Assembly (NCBI GenBank): GCA_964606765.1
Contig: CAZSIR010000003.1
Span: 1 to 60,450 of the forward strand
Source of the DNA: Ga0077527 sp964606765
Lineage (GTDB): Bacteria; Pseudomonadota; Gammaproteobacteria; Burkholderiales; SG8-41
Length of the DNA stretch: 60,450 nt
Direction of reading: 5' to 3'
Within the stretch, counting starts at the first letter, position 1; each line of letters opens with the position of its first letter. This document shows positions 1-7,139 of the stretch, in pieces. The translations under genes were made by a program, and so were the position numbers. The notes under the pieces are model-generated. The model made no database searches, was not told the origin of the DNA, and saw only the letters and a program-made list of their open reading frames with translations.

Positions 1-255
1 AAAAGCGGCATCCAGCTGCCGATGTCCTCGATGCCCGGCGAACGCGTCGACCACGCCTTTGCCGGCCCGATGCACGCCGAAACCGTGCATTTCATCGAAG
101 CCGTGTGCTGTGACCGCCCGGTGCTGGTCACTGCGGAGGAGGCGCGCAATGTGATGGAGCTCTATGTCGCCGCGGACATTTCCGCCGAACGCAACGAGCC
201 GGTCAATTTGCCGCTGCCGGAATCGCGGCCGCGAGTTGCGGCGGCTGGGCGGTAA
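1..255 (+). CDS. Gfo/Idh/MocA family oxidoreductase, C-terminal fragment
   Basis: The frame is open from base 1, so the gene begins upstream of the window and only its last 84 codons are visible. The tail (HAETVHFIEAV, then VTAEEARNVMEL) is typical of the C-terminal helix of Gfo/Idh/MocA NAD(P)-dependent oxidoreductases, where a residual 'F...AV...RP.V..EEA' pattern recurs. The Rossmann domain is not visible, so cofactor motif and catalytic residues cannot be checked. It heads a same-strand series of three further family members (425, 3737, 7140). An inverted repeat fills the gap to the next gene. Family assignment is fairly safe; the substrate is unknown. Confidence 0.7.
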   Translation, partial: KSGIQLPMSSMPGERVDHAFAGPMHAETVHFIEAVCCDRPVLVTAEEARNVMELYVAADISAERNEPVNLPLPESRPRVAAAGR

Positions 256-271
256 AGCAACACCAAAACCT

Positions 272-302
272 TTTTAGCCACAGAGGTCACAGAGAACACA
301 GA
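272..302. repeat. CACAGAG-type inverted repeat, left arm
   Basis: This arm reads TTAGCCACAGAG followed by GTCACAGAG and AACACAGAG, i.e. 9-nt units ending in CACAGAG. Its inverted partner lies at 359-391. The two arms bracket about 55 bp of unrelated sequence between two Gfo/Idh/MocA genes. Possible roles are a miniature mobile or REP-like element or a transcript-end hairpin; no transposase is present. Confidence 0.75.
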
Positions 303-358
303 GGGATTCAAAAGCGATAAACAATATCGCTGGATTGTGAATGCATACTGGGTTGGTT

Positions 359-391
359 TTTCTCTGTGAACTCTGTGTTCTCTGTGGCTAA
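359..391. repeat. CACAGAG-type inverted repeat, right arm
   Basis: Read on the minus strand this arm is TTAGCCACAGAG, then AACACAGAG and TTCACAGAG. It is thus the mirror of 272-302, with the variable dinucleotides of the units reordered. The arm ends about 34 bp before the TTG start of the next gene, so it could also form a strong hairpin in a read-through transcript. Confidence 0.75.
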
Positions 392-424
392 GCCTTTGAA
401 CTTGCTTTTGAACTGGACTTTAAA

Positions 425-1534
425 TTGAAGAAAGACCTGAAAAAAATCGGCCTCGCCATCATCGGTGCCGGTCGTGTCGGCCTGATCCGCGCCGAACTTG
501 CCGCGCGCCACCCTTCCGTGGGCTGGATCGGCATCGCGGAACTGAATCCGGAGCGTGGTGAAATCGTCCGTGAAAAATGCGGCGGTGATTTTGTCACCAC
601 CGATTACAAGGAATTGCTGGCCCGCCCTGAAGTCAACGCGGTGGCGGTCTGCACTGACGAGCACCTGCACGTCGATCCGGTGATCATGGCGGCGGAGCGC
701 AAACTGCCGATGCTGATCGAAAAACCGCTGGCGACCGATCTGGGTGAATCGGCGATGACGCTGGCCGCGATTGAAAAATCCGGTGTCGATGCGGTGATCG
801 GCTACACCCAGCGTTTCCGCCGGCGCTGGCTGGTGGCCAAGGAAAAAGTCCGCACCGGTTCTCTGGGCGACGTAACCATGGTGACCTCACGCGCCTTCAT
901 GAACCGCCTGGTGGCGATCGACAACTACAAGCGCAGCGACAACCGCTCCGAAGTAACGCCGATGGTGATTTCCGGCACCCATGCGCTGGACGTGGTGATG
1001 TGGCTGATGGAAGCGAAAAAACCGGTGGAAGTCTACGCACGTTCGGTGAACAAGGCGCTGGGCCCGACCTGGCAAGGGGTGGACGGCACCGGTTACACCA
1101 TTTCATTTGATGACGGCGCGATTTACCACGGCGTCATTTCCTGGGCGCTGCCCGAAGTCTGGCCCGGTGCGGTCTACAGCCTCGAAGTCGGCGCAGTAGG
1201 CACGGAAGGTGTGCTGACCATCGACGACACGCATCGCGACATCGTGCTCGCCACCAACCTGATCCAGGGCGAAGGCTACGCGCCGGACAAACGCCGCCAT
1301 GTCGATTTCCTCACCAGTTATCCGGTCGGCGACGTGGCGCTGGGCGAACTGCGCGGCCCGATGCGCGAGGAAACCAATTCCTGGCTGAACCGGGTGTCAC
1401 TGGGCGTGCCGACGCAACACGCGACAGCGGCGGAAGGTCATAATCGTCTGATGCTGACCAAGGCCATCGATCTGTCCGCCAGACTGAAGCGCCCGGTGAA
1501 GCTGCCGATTGCGCCAGGCGATGAAAAAGTCTGA
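425..1534 (+). CDS. Gfo/Idh/MocA family NAD(P)-dependent oxidoreductase
   Basis: This is a 369-residue predicted dehydrogenase. An N-terminal Rossmann fold carries G14-A-G-R-V-G19, and the family signature E99-K100-P101 follows. The C-terminal alpha/beta domain has H186-x2-D189 (GTHALD) at the usual catalytic place. Length is normal for inositol-2-dehydrogenase-like enzymes, which oxidise or reduce a sugar, cyclitol or dihydrodiol with NAD(P). The start is a TTG at 425: a stop lies in frame at 389-391 and no ATG or GTG precedes the Rossmann strand, but no good ribosome site is visible. It is followed by a Bug-type binding protein, suggesting uptake and oxidation of one organic substrate. The substrate is not deducible. 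Confidence 0.85.
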   Translation: MKKDLKKIGLAIIGAGRVGLIRAELAARHPSVGWIGIAELNPERGEIVREKCGGDFVTTDYKELLARPEVNAVAVCTDEHLHVDPVIMAAERKLPMLIEKPLATDLGESAMTLAAIEKSGVDAVIGYTQRFRRRWLVAKEKVRTGSLGDVTMVTSRAFMNRLVAIDNYKRSDNRSEVTPMVISGTHALDVVMWLMEAKKPVEVYARSVNKALGPTWQGVDGTGYTISFDDGAIYHGVISWALPEVWPGAVYSLEVGAVGTEGVLTIDDTHRDIVLATNLIQGEGYAPDKRRHVDFLTSYPVGDVALGELRGPMREETNSWLNRVSLGVPTQHATAAEGHNRLMLTKAIDLSARLKRPVKLPIAPGDEKV

Positions 1535-1544
1535 TTAAAATATC

Positions 1545-1558
1545 AATAAAAACAAATA
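1545..1558 (-). repeat. dispersed AT-rich motif, copy a
   Basis: Core TATTTGTTTTTATT on the minus strand, extended on both sides (AAATATTTG...TTGATATTTT). It lies in the 62-bp gap before the Bug gene at 1597. It is nearly identical to the copy at 42704-42717 over about 24 bp. Confidence 0.6.
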
Positions 1559-1596
1559 TTTATAAGAATTTCAGCAATAAACCAAAGGAGAAAACC

Positions 1597-2574
1597 ATGA
1601 CCTGCTTCAAGCGAACCGCCTTCGCATCCGCTTTGTCGCTGCTGGCCTTCAGCAGTGCCTATGCCGCAGACGCCTATCCCATCAGACCGGTACGCATGGT
1701 TGTACCTTTCGCGCCGGGCGGCGCCTCCGATTTTGTCGGACGCATCATGCAGCCGGCCATGGTTGAAGCGCTGGGCCAGCAGCTGGTCATCGAAAACCGC
1801 GCCGGTGCGGCGGGCAACATCGGGGTCGAAACCGCCGTGCGCGCGAGCCCTGACGGTTACACCTTCCTGCTCGGGAACGTCGGCACCATGGCGATCAACC
1901 CGGTGTACTACACCAAGTTTCCGTACCGTCCGCTGAAAGACCTGATTCCGGTGAGCCAGGTGGTCGATGTGCCGGGCAGTCTGGTGGTGCACCCTTCCCT
2001 GCCGGCGAAATCGGTCAAGGAACTGATCGCCTACATGAAGGCCAATCCCAACAAGCTCAACTACGGTTCGCCCGCGCCCAGCAGCGCCAACTCGCTGGAA
2101 GCTCGCATGTTCCTGATGGCCACCGGCACCACGGCCACCGAAGTACCGTACAAGGGCGGTGCGGGACCGGCCACGGTCGGCCTGCTCGGCAATGAAGTCC
2201 AGTTCATGTTCGCCACCTTCAGCTCTACCGTGAACTTCTCCAAGCAGGGCCGGCTGCGCATGCTGGGGGTCGTTGCCCCCGAACGTAATGCCGCCTATCC
2301 CGAGACCCCGACCATGAAGGAGCAGGGTTTCGACATGGTCGTCGGCTCCTGGCAGGGCGTGTTTGTGCCGGCCGGTACGCCGCGCCCCGTCGTGTCGAAG
2401 CTGTTCGATGTGACGCAGAAAACAATGAAGGACCCGGGCGTCAACAAAAAACTCAATGATGGCGGCGTGCCGGCCATCCTCAGCCAGTCGCCGGAAGAGT
2501 TTGCGAAGTTCGTAAAGGCCGAGACCGAGCGCTTCGGCAAGGTCATCAAAGACGCGAAGATCCAGACCGAATAA
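1597..2574 (+). CDS. Bug/TctC-family periplasmic solute-binding protein
   Basis: A 325-residue protein with a clear signal peptide (positive start MTCFKR, hydrophobic core, AYA-A cleavage near residue 24), then the Bug/TctC opening YPIRPVRMVVPFAPGG. Such proteins bind carboxylates or related small organics in the periplasm, usually for tripartite tricarboxylate transporters. The start is supported by AAAGGAG seven to eight bases upstream. No tctA or tctB lies nearby, so this is an orphan binding protein. Its position among oxidoreductases points to delivery or sensing of the pathway substrate. Ligand specificity cannot be read from sequence. Confidence 0.92.
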   Translation: MTCFKRTAFASALSLLAFSSAYAADAYPIRPVRMVVPFAPGGASDFVGRIMQPAMVEALGQQLVIENRAGAAGNIGVETAVRASPDGYTFLLGNVGTMAINPVYYTKFPYRPLKDLIPVSQVVDVPGSLVVHPSLPAKSVKELIAYMKANPNKLNYGSPAPSSANSLEARMFLMATGTTATEVPYKGGAGPATVGLLGNEVQFMFATFSSTVNFSKQGRLRMLGVVAPERNAAYPETPTMKEQGFDMVVGSWQGVFVPAGTPRPVVSKLFDVTQKTMKDPGVNKKLNDGGVPAILSQSPEEFAKFVKAETERFGKVIKDAKIQTE

Positions 2575-2608
2575 GCGTTTTCCGCACAACCCGATCAAGG
2601 AAGCAAGG

Positions 2609-3715
2609 ATGAAACTCGGAACGTTCATGATGCCGCTCCACCCGCCCGGGAAGAGCTATCCGCAATCGCTGCGCGAGGACCGCGAAGCCATCATTCTCGC
2701 CGACAAGCTGGGCTATGAAGAGGCCTATGTCGGCGAGCATGTCACCGATGCCGCGGAAACCGTCACGCACTGCATGACCTTCCTCGCCAGCCTGATTTCG
2801 GAAACCAAACGCATCAAGCTCGGCACCGGCACCATCAACATTCCCTGCTCCCATCCGGCTGCCATCGCCGCACAGGTCGCGATGATGGACAACCTGCTCG
2901 AAGGCCGTTTCATCATGGGCATCAGCCCCGGCGGTCTGGCCTCCGACGCCGAAGTCTTCGGCAACCTCGAACGCGACCGCAATGCGATGTTCGTCGAGGG
3001 CATCAACATGGTGCTCAAGATCTGGGAATCCGAGCCGCCGTACAAGCTCGAAGGCAAGTTCTGGAAGGTCACCACGGAAAAAACCATGATTCCGGAAATC
3101 GGCCAGGGCATCATCCTGAAGCCTTTCCAGAAACCGCATCCGCTGATCGTCGGCACCGTGGTCGCGCCCTTCTCCAAGGGCGTCACCGCGATGGCCGAAC
3201 GCGGCTGGCAGCCGATCTCCGCCAACTTCCTGATGCCGGAATGGGTTAAGACGCACTGGCCGAACTACGCCGAAGGCAAGAAAAACATCGGCGAAGTCGC
3301 CAACCCGGCCGACTGGCGCATCGCGAAAAGCATTTTTGTTGCTGATGACGAAGCCACAGCACAGCGTTATGGCAAGACCGCGGAAGGCCCCTACCATTTC
3401 TATTTCAAGCAGCTGGTGCGCAAGCTGGTCGGTTTCAGTGGCCGCGGCAACCTGTTCAAGGTCGACCAGAGCATGCCCGACTCGGCGATCACGCCGGAAT
3501 ACGTCACCGACAAGCTGGTACTCGCCGGCACCGTCAACAGCGTGGTCGACCAGATCCTCGCCTTCCGTGAACAGGTCGGTGATTTCGGCATGCTGGTCTA
3601 TGCCTGCCATGACTGGATGGATCCGAAACTGGCCAAGCGTTCGATGGAACTGATGGCTGAAAAAGTGATGCCGGCCGTCAATGCCGCCATCGCCAAAAAA
3701 GGCAAGGCCGCCTGA
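2609..3715 (+). CDS. LLM-class (luciferase-like) flavin-dependent monooxygenase
   Basis: A 368-residue TIM-barrel flavin monooxygenase of the bacterial luciferase superfamily. It begins MKLGTFMMPLHPP and contains the family segments GYEEAYVGEH and KLGTGTINIPCSHP, then GRFIMGISPGGLASD. These enzymes use reduced FMN (or F420) and oxygen to oxidise small organics. AGGAAGCAAGG precedes the ATG. It lies 34 bases after the Bug gene and 21 bases before the next Gfo/Idh gene, so co-transcription is likely. The flavin reductase at 5929 could supply reduced flavin. F420 use cannot be excluded, but nothing in the window suggests it. Confidence 0.88.
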   Translation: MKLGTFMMPLHPPGKSYPQSLREDREAIILADKLGYEEAYVGEHVTDAAETVTHCMTFLASLISETKRIKLGTGTINIPCSHPAAIAAQVAMMDNLLEGRFIMGISPGGLASDAEVFGNLERDRNAMFVEGINMVLKIWESEPPYKLEGKFWKVTTEKTMIPEIGQGIILKPFQKPHPLIVGTVVAPFSKGVTAMAERGWQPISANFLMPEWVKTHWPNYAEGKKNIGEVANPADWRIAKSIFVADDEATAQRYGKTAEGPYHFYFKQLVRKLVGFSGRGNLFKVDQSMPDSAITPEYVTDKLVLAGTVNSVVDQILAFREQVGDFGMLVYACHDWMDPKLAKRSMELMAEKVMPAVNAAIAKKGKAA

Positions 3716-3736
3716 AAAACCTGAAGGAGCAACACG

Positions 3737-4750
3737 TTGTTTAATGTCGCAGTCGTCGGTATGGGCTGGTGGGGCAAGATCATTGTCCCGCTGCTCAAGA
3801 CCAGCAAAAAAATCAATGTCAGCACCGTCGTCGAGATCAATGCCGCGGGCATCGCCGATTTCGCCAAACAGCATGGCGTCAAAGTCGTCACCAGCCTGGA
3901 TGAAGTGCTGAAGGATCCGGCGATCCAGGGCGTGGTGCTATGCACCCCGCACACCCAGCACACGGATCAGATCATCGCCGTCGCCAATTCCGGCAAACAT
4001 GTGTTCTGCGAAAAACCGCTGTCGATGACCCGCGCCGATGTATTGCGCGCGATCAAGGCCGTCAACGACAACAAGGTGGCACTGGCCGTCGGGCACGAGC
4101 GGCGCTTTGAGCCGCCGATCATCGATTTGATGAAAGTGGTGAAGTCCGGTGAAATCGGCGTGCCGCTGCAGGTCGAAGCCAATTTCAGCCAGGACAAGTT
4201 CCTGACCCTCGCCGCCGACAACTGGCGCTTGTCCGGCAAGGAAGCCCCCGCGGGTCCGATGACCGCCACCGGCATCCACCTGCTCGACCTCTCGGTGGGC
4301 GTGTTCGGCGAAGCCGAGCGCGTGCTGGCCAGCGTCAAGCAGCTGGGCAGCCAACTGGTCAATGGCGATACCCTGGCCATCATGGTGACATTCAAGCAAG
4401 GCGGCCATGCGCTGATCAGTGCGATCCTGGCCACCCCCTTTGACGGCCGTTTTGCCGTCTACGGCAGCAAAGGCTGGGTTGAAGTGCGTGACAAGACCCA
4501 TCCGGAAAAACCGACTGGATGGACCTTCACCAAGGTCGTGCGTGGCAGCAATGGATCGGGAGAAACCCGCGAAACGAAGGAATACGCCCCGGCGCCGAAC
4601 GTGCTTGCGAATCTGGAGGCCTTTGCCGATGCCGCTGAAGGCCGCGCGCCCTACCCGGTGCCGCAGTCGCAGATGATTGCCAACATTTCCGCGCTGGAAG
4701 CCATTTTCAAATCCGCCGCCGGCGGCGCCATCGTCAACGTTGAATCCTGA
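3737..4750 (+). CDS. Gfo/Idh/MocA family oxidoreductase (GMGWWG type)
   Basis: 337 residues. The NAD(P)-binding loop is G8-M-G-W-W-G13, the signature E92-K93-P94 follows, and H181-x2-D184 sits in ATGIHLLDL. The start is TTG at 3737, well supported by AAGGAG seven bases upstream; no ATG lies nearby in frame. It shares the unusual GxGWWGK loop and identical spacing of EKP and H-x2-D with the product of the gene at 7140, so the two are probably paralogues. Its stop overlaps the next start by one base (TGATG), indicating translational coupling to the monooxygenase. Substrate unknown. Confidence 0.87.
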   Translation: MFNVAVVGMGWWGKIIVPLLKTSKKINVSTVVEINAAGIADFAKQHGVKVVTSLDEVLKDPAIQGVVLCTPHTQHTDQIIAVANSGKHVFCEKPLSMTRADVLRAIKAVNDNKVALAVGHERRFEPPIIDLMKVVKSGEIGVPLQVEANFSQDKFLTLAADNWRLSGKEAPAGPMTATGIHLLDLSVGVFGEAERVLASVKQLGSQLVNGDTLAIMVTFKQGGHALISAILATPFDGRFAVYGSKGWVEVRDKTHPEKPTGWTFTKVVRGSNGSGETRETKEYAPAPNVLANLEAFADAAEGRAPYPVPQSQMIANISALEAIFKSAAGGAIVNVES

Positions 4751-5928
4751 TGACAAAGACTGCGCCGACACACGCCGAACTCAGCGAACGCGCACAGACG
4801 CTGGTGCCGGTGCTGCGTGAGCGCGCGACTCGCACCGAAGAACTGCGGCGCATCCCCGACGACAGCATTGCCGACCTCCATGCCAGCGGCCTGTTCCGCA
4901 TGCTGCAGCCGAAACGCGTCGGCGGCAGCGAGTTGTCGTACGAGGCCATTGTCGAGCTGTCGGCGATCATCGGCCGCGGCTGCGGCTCCACAGCCTGGGT
5001 GCTGGCCAACCTCGCCAACCACCACTGGATGATGGCGCTGTGGCCTCGCGCCGCGCAGAACGAGGTCTGGGGCCAATCTCCGGACGCGCTGATCGGCTCG
5101 GCACTGATGTTCCCCGCCGGCCATGCCGAACGCGAGGACAAGGGTTTCCGCCTGTCCGGTCACTGGAAGTTCTCCAGCGGCATCGACGCCTGCGACTGGT
5201 GCATGCTCGGCGGCATTGCCAGCAGTGCCGAAGGTGAACTGCCGCAATACTACGTGTTCGTCGTGCCGAAGTCGGACTACAGCGTCATCGATACCTGGCA
5301 TGTCGCGGGGCTGCGCGGCACCGGCAGCAAGGACGTCGAAGTCAGCGAAATCTTCGTGCCGGCGCATCGCGCGCTGACGGTCGAACAGCTGAAAGGCGGC
5401 GTTGCGCCCGGCGGCGAAACGGCCCCGCTCTACCGCTTGCCGGTCTTTGACATGTTTCCCTATGTGGTGGCCGGCGCCGCTCTGGGCATCGCCCAGGGCG
5501 CCATCGAAGTGTTCAGTGCAGACATCCGCCACCGCATCACCGCCTATGCCACGACCCTGCTTGCCGATTACGCGACCACGCAGGCGCGCCTGGGTCATGC
5601 GGCATCGGCAATCTCCGCCGCGGAACGCATCCTGGTCGGCAACTGCAGGGAGGCCATGGCGCTGGCTGCCGGCAATGCCGTGCCGGCCCGCGACCAGAAA
5701 ATCCGCATGCGCCGCGACGGCGCCTATGCCGCTCACCTCTGCACCGAGGGCGTCGATCTGCTGTTCGGCGCCGGCGGCGGCGAATTTCTCTACAACCAGC
5801 AGGTGATACAGCGCTCATTCCGCGACATCCACGCCGCAAACAGCCACTACGCACTGGCCTGGGATATCGCCACCACGATGGCCGGCAAATCGCTGCTCGG
5901 CATCGCCGCCGACTTGCCGACCCTGTAG
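4750..5928 (+). CDS. acyl-CoA-dehydrogenase-fold flavin monooxygenase, oxygenase component
   Basis: A 392-residue protein with the acyl-CoA dehydrogenase fold but resembling the oxygenase component of two-component flavin monooxygenases (HsaA / C2 p-hydroxyphenylacetate hydroxylase type). N-terminal RIPDDSIADLHASGLFRM, a middle GHWKFSSGIDACDW segment that normally binds flavin, and a C-terminal FGAGGGEFLYN are visible. The gene immediately downstream encodes a flavin reductase, the expected partner that hands over reduced flavin. It probably hydroxylates an aromatic or related ring. Its start overlaps the preceding stop by one base. A true acyl-CoA dehydrogenase is less likely because of the adjacent reductase. 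Confidence 0.85.
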   Translation: MTKTAPTHAELSERAQTLVPVLRERATRTEELRRIPDDSIADLHASGLFRMLQPKRVGGSELSYEAIVELSAIIGRGCGSTAWVLANLANHHWMMALWPRAAQNEVWGQSPDALIGSALMFPAGHAEREDKGFRLSGHWKFSSGIDACDWCMLGGIASSAEGELPQYYVFVVPKSDYSVIDTWHVAGLRGTGSKDVEVSEIFVPAHRALTVEQLKGGVAPGGETAPLYRLPVFDMFPYVVAGAALGIAQGAIEVFSADIRHRITAYATTLLADYATTQARLGHAASAISAAERILVGNCREAMALAAGNAVPARDQKIRMRRDGAYAAHLCTEGVDLLFGAGGGEFLYNQQVIQRSFRDIHAANSHYALAWDIATTMAGKSLLGIAADLPTL

Positions 5929-6447
5929 ATGTCAGGCGCACCCCAGGCACCGGCCAGTCCGGAACATGATCCGCGCGACTTCCGCAATGCACTGGGCCTG
6001 TTCGCCACCGGCGTCACCATCGTCACCACCAAAACAGCGGATGGAGAACCCATAGGCCTGACCTGCAATTCCTTCAGTTCGGTCTCGCTGTCACCGCCGC
6101 TGGTGTTGTGGAGCCTGTCCCTGCGCTCCCCCAACCTGCCGAATTTCCTCCAGGCCACGCACTTTGCGGTGAATGTGCTGGCGCATGACCAGATTCCGCT
6201 GTCACAACGCTTCTCGAAGCCTGTGCCGCGGAAATTTGAAGGCATTGCCCACGGTTTCGGCGTCCACGGCATGCCGCTGCTCGATGGCGCCGCAGCGCAG
6301 TTTGAATGCCGCACTGAAGCACGGCATTACAGCGGTGACCATGTCATTTTCATCGGCCAGGTTCTGCAATACAGATACGCTGACCGCGCCCCATTGGGTT
6401 ATTTCCGCGGTGCGTACGCCGCGATTCAGCCCGTTCCGCAAGACTGA
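5929..6447 (+). CDS. flavin reductase component (HpaC/HsaB-like)
   Basis: A 172-residue flavin reductase-like domain protein. It contains FRNALGLFATGVTIVTT, then GLTCNSFSSVSLSPPLVL, the FMN-contacting core of the family, and a GH/YF-type C-terminus (GYFRGAYAAI). It uses NAD(P)H to reduce flavin for a partner oxygenase. The ATG directly follows the stop of the oxygenase gene (TAG-ATG, no gap), so the pair is co-translated. It may also serve the luciferase-like enzyme at 2609. Confidence 0.9.
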   Translation: MSGAPQAPASPEHDPRDFRNALGLFATGVTIVTTKTADGEPIGLTCNSFSSVSLSPPLVLWSLSLRSPNLPNFLQATHFAVNVLAHDQIPLSQRFSKPVPRKFEGIAHGFGVHGMPLLDGAAAQFECRTEARHYSGDHVIFIGQVLQYRYADRAPLGYFRGAYAAIQPVPQD

Positions 6448-6468
6448 CCCACCACGAAAGGCAGAACC

Positions 6469-7101
6469 ATGACCCAGCGCATCCGCGGCATTACCGACGA
6501 AGAAGCCACCGGCCCGGCCAAAGATCTGTTCGAGGCCTCGAACAAAATGCTGGGGCGCACGGCCAACCTGATGCGCATACTCGCGCACAGCCCTTACCTG
6601 GCACGCTGGACCCTGCCTTTCATCGCCGCCGTGCGCCAGCCCAATGCCGGCGCGGTGTCGGATGTGCGCCTGCGCAACCTCGCCGTGCTGAAGACCTCGG
6701 CGCTCAACGAATGCAAGTACTGAACGGAACACAACTATGTGCTTGGTCAAGCACTGGGATTGAAAGACGAAGAGTTTGACGCACTGCGCTCCGACGAGTA
6801 TCGCAGCAGCCCGCTGTTCAATGACAAGGAAAAGGCCGCGATGGCCTGGGCCGAGGCGATGACGCTGAACACCGCCAAGCGCGACAACAAGGTCTGGGAT
6901 GAGCTGAAAAAGCATTTCAGCGACGCGGAAATCGTCGAAATTTCGCTGATTACCGGCATGTTCAACATGATCAACCGCCTCAACGATTCTTTCCGCACCG
7001 AACTGGAGAGCGCGGAATACAACCGCCGCCAGCACGGCGCGGTCGGCGTGACCCGCGCAACGCTGGAGGACTATGCCTGCCAGATCTGCAAGACACGTTG
7101 A
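6469..7101 (+). CDS. AhpD/carboxymuconolactone-decarboxylase-family protein with in-frame TGA (putative selenoprotein, CxxU)
   Basis: Read through a TGA at 6721-6723, this frame gives one 210-residue CMD/AhpD-family protein. Residues 81-89 are E-C-K-Y-[TGA]-T-E-H-N. The family motif here is ECxYC-x2-H, so the TGA replaces exactly the second redox cysteine (codon 85), and the frame then continues 125 codons with normal family sequence (YVLGQALGL onward). A hairpin with a GGTC loop begins 15 nt after the TGA. In AhpD-type proteins this CxxC is the thiol catalytic centre; selenium there would raise peroxidase or reductase reactivity. ATG at 6469 has AAAGG seven bases upstream. It follows the flavin reductase by 21 bases, so it may handle peroxide from uncoupled flavin oxygenases (inference). 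Alternatives are a Cys-to-stop mutation or base error. Confidence 0.8.
6721..6758 (+). promoter_or_regulatory. putative bacterial SECIS element (TGA plus downstream stem-loop)
   Basis: The TGA at 6721-6723 is followed by a perfect 6-bp stem, GTGCTT (6739-6744) with AAGCAC (6749-6754), closing a GGTC loop (6745-6748). The loop starts 21 nt after the TGA. Known bacterial SECIS elements such as E. coli fdhF have a GGU-type loop at about this distance, and the accepted window is roughly 16-37 nt with a G in the first loop positions. A CT/GG pair below a small internal loop may extend the stem. It lies within the coding frame, as bacterial SelB-dependent insertion requires. Confidence 0.7.
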
Positions 7102-7116
7102 GAAATATAATATAAC

Positions 7117-7130
7117 TATATGATTTTATT
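7117..7130 (+). repeat. dispersed AT-rich motif, copy b
   Basis: Core TATATGATTTTATT within a 38-bp AT-rich leader that ends at the ATG of the Gfo/Idh gene at 7140. It is the only space between the CMD gene and that ATG, so it may contain a promoter or a regulator site. Confidence 0.55.
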
Positions 7131-7139
7131 AAATAAATT

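Noticed and set aside
6469..6723. CMD gene as a truncated pseudogene plus a separate downstream gene starting at GTG 6739
   Set aside because: The TGA replaces exactly a catalytic cysteine, the downstream frame is intact, and a SECIS-like hairpin follows. GTG 6739 has no ribosome site and would give a protein lacking the active site. A base error remains possible and is stated.
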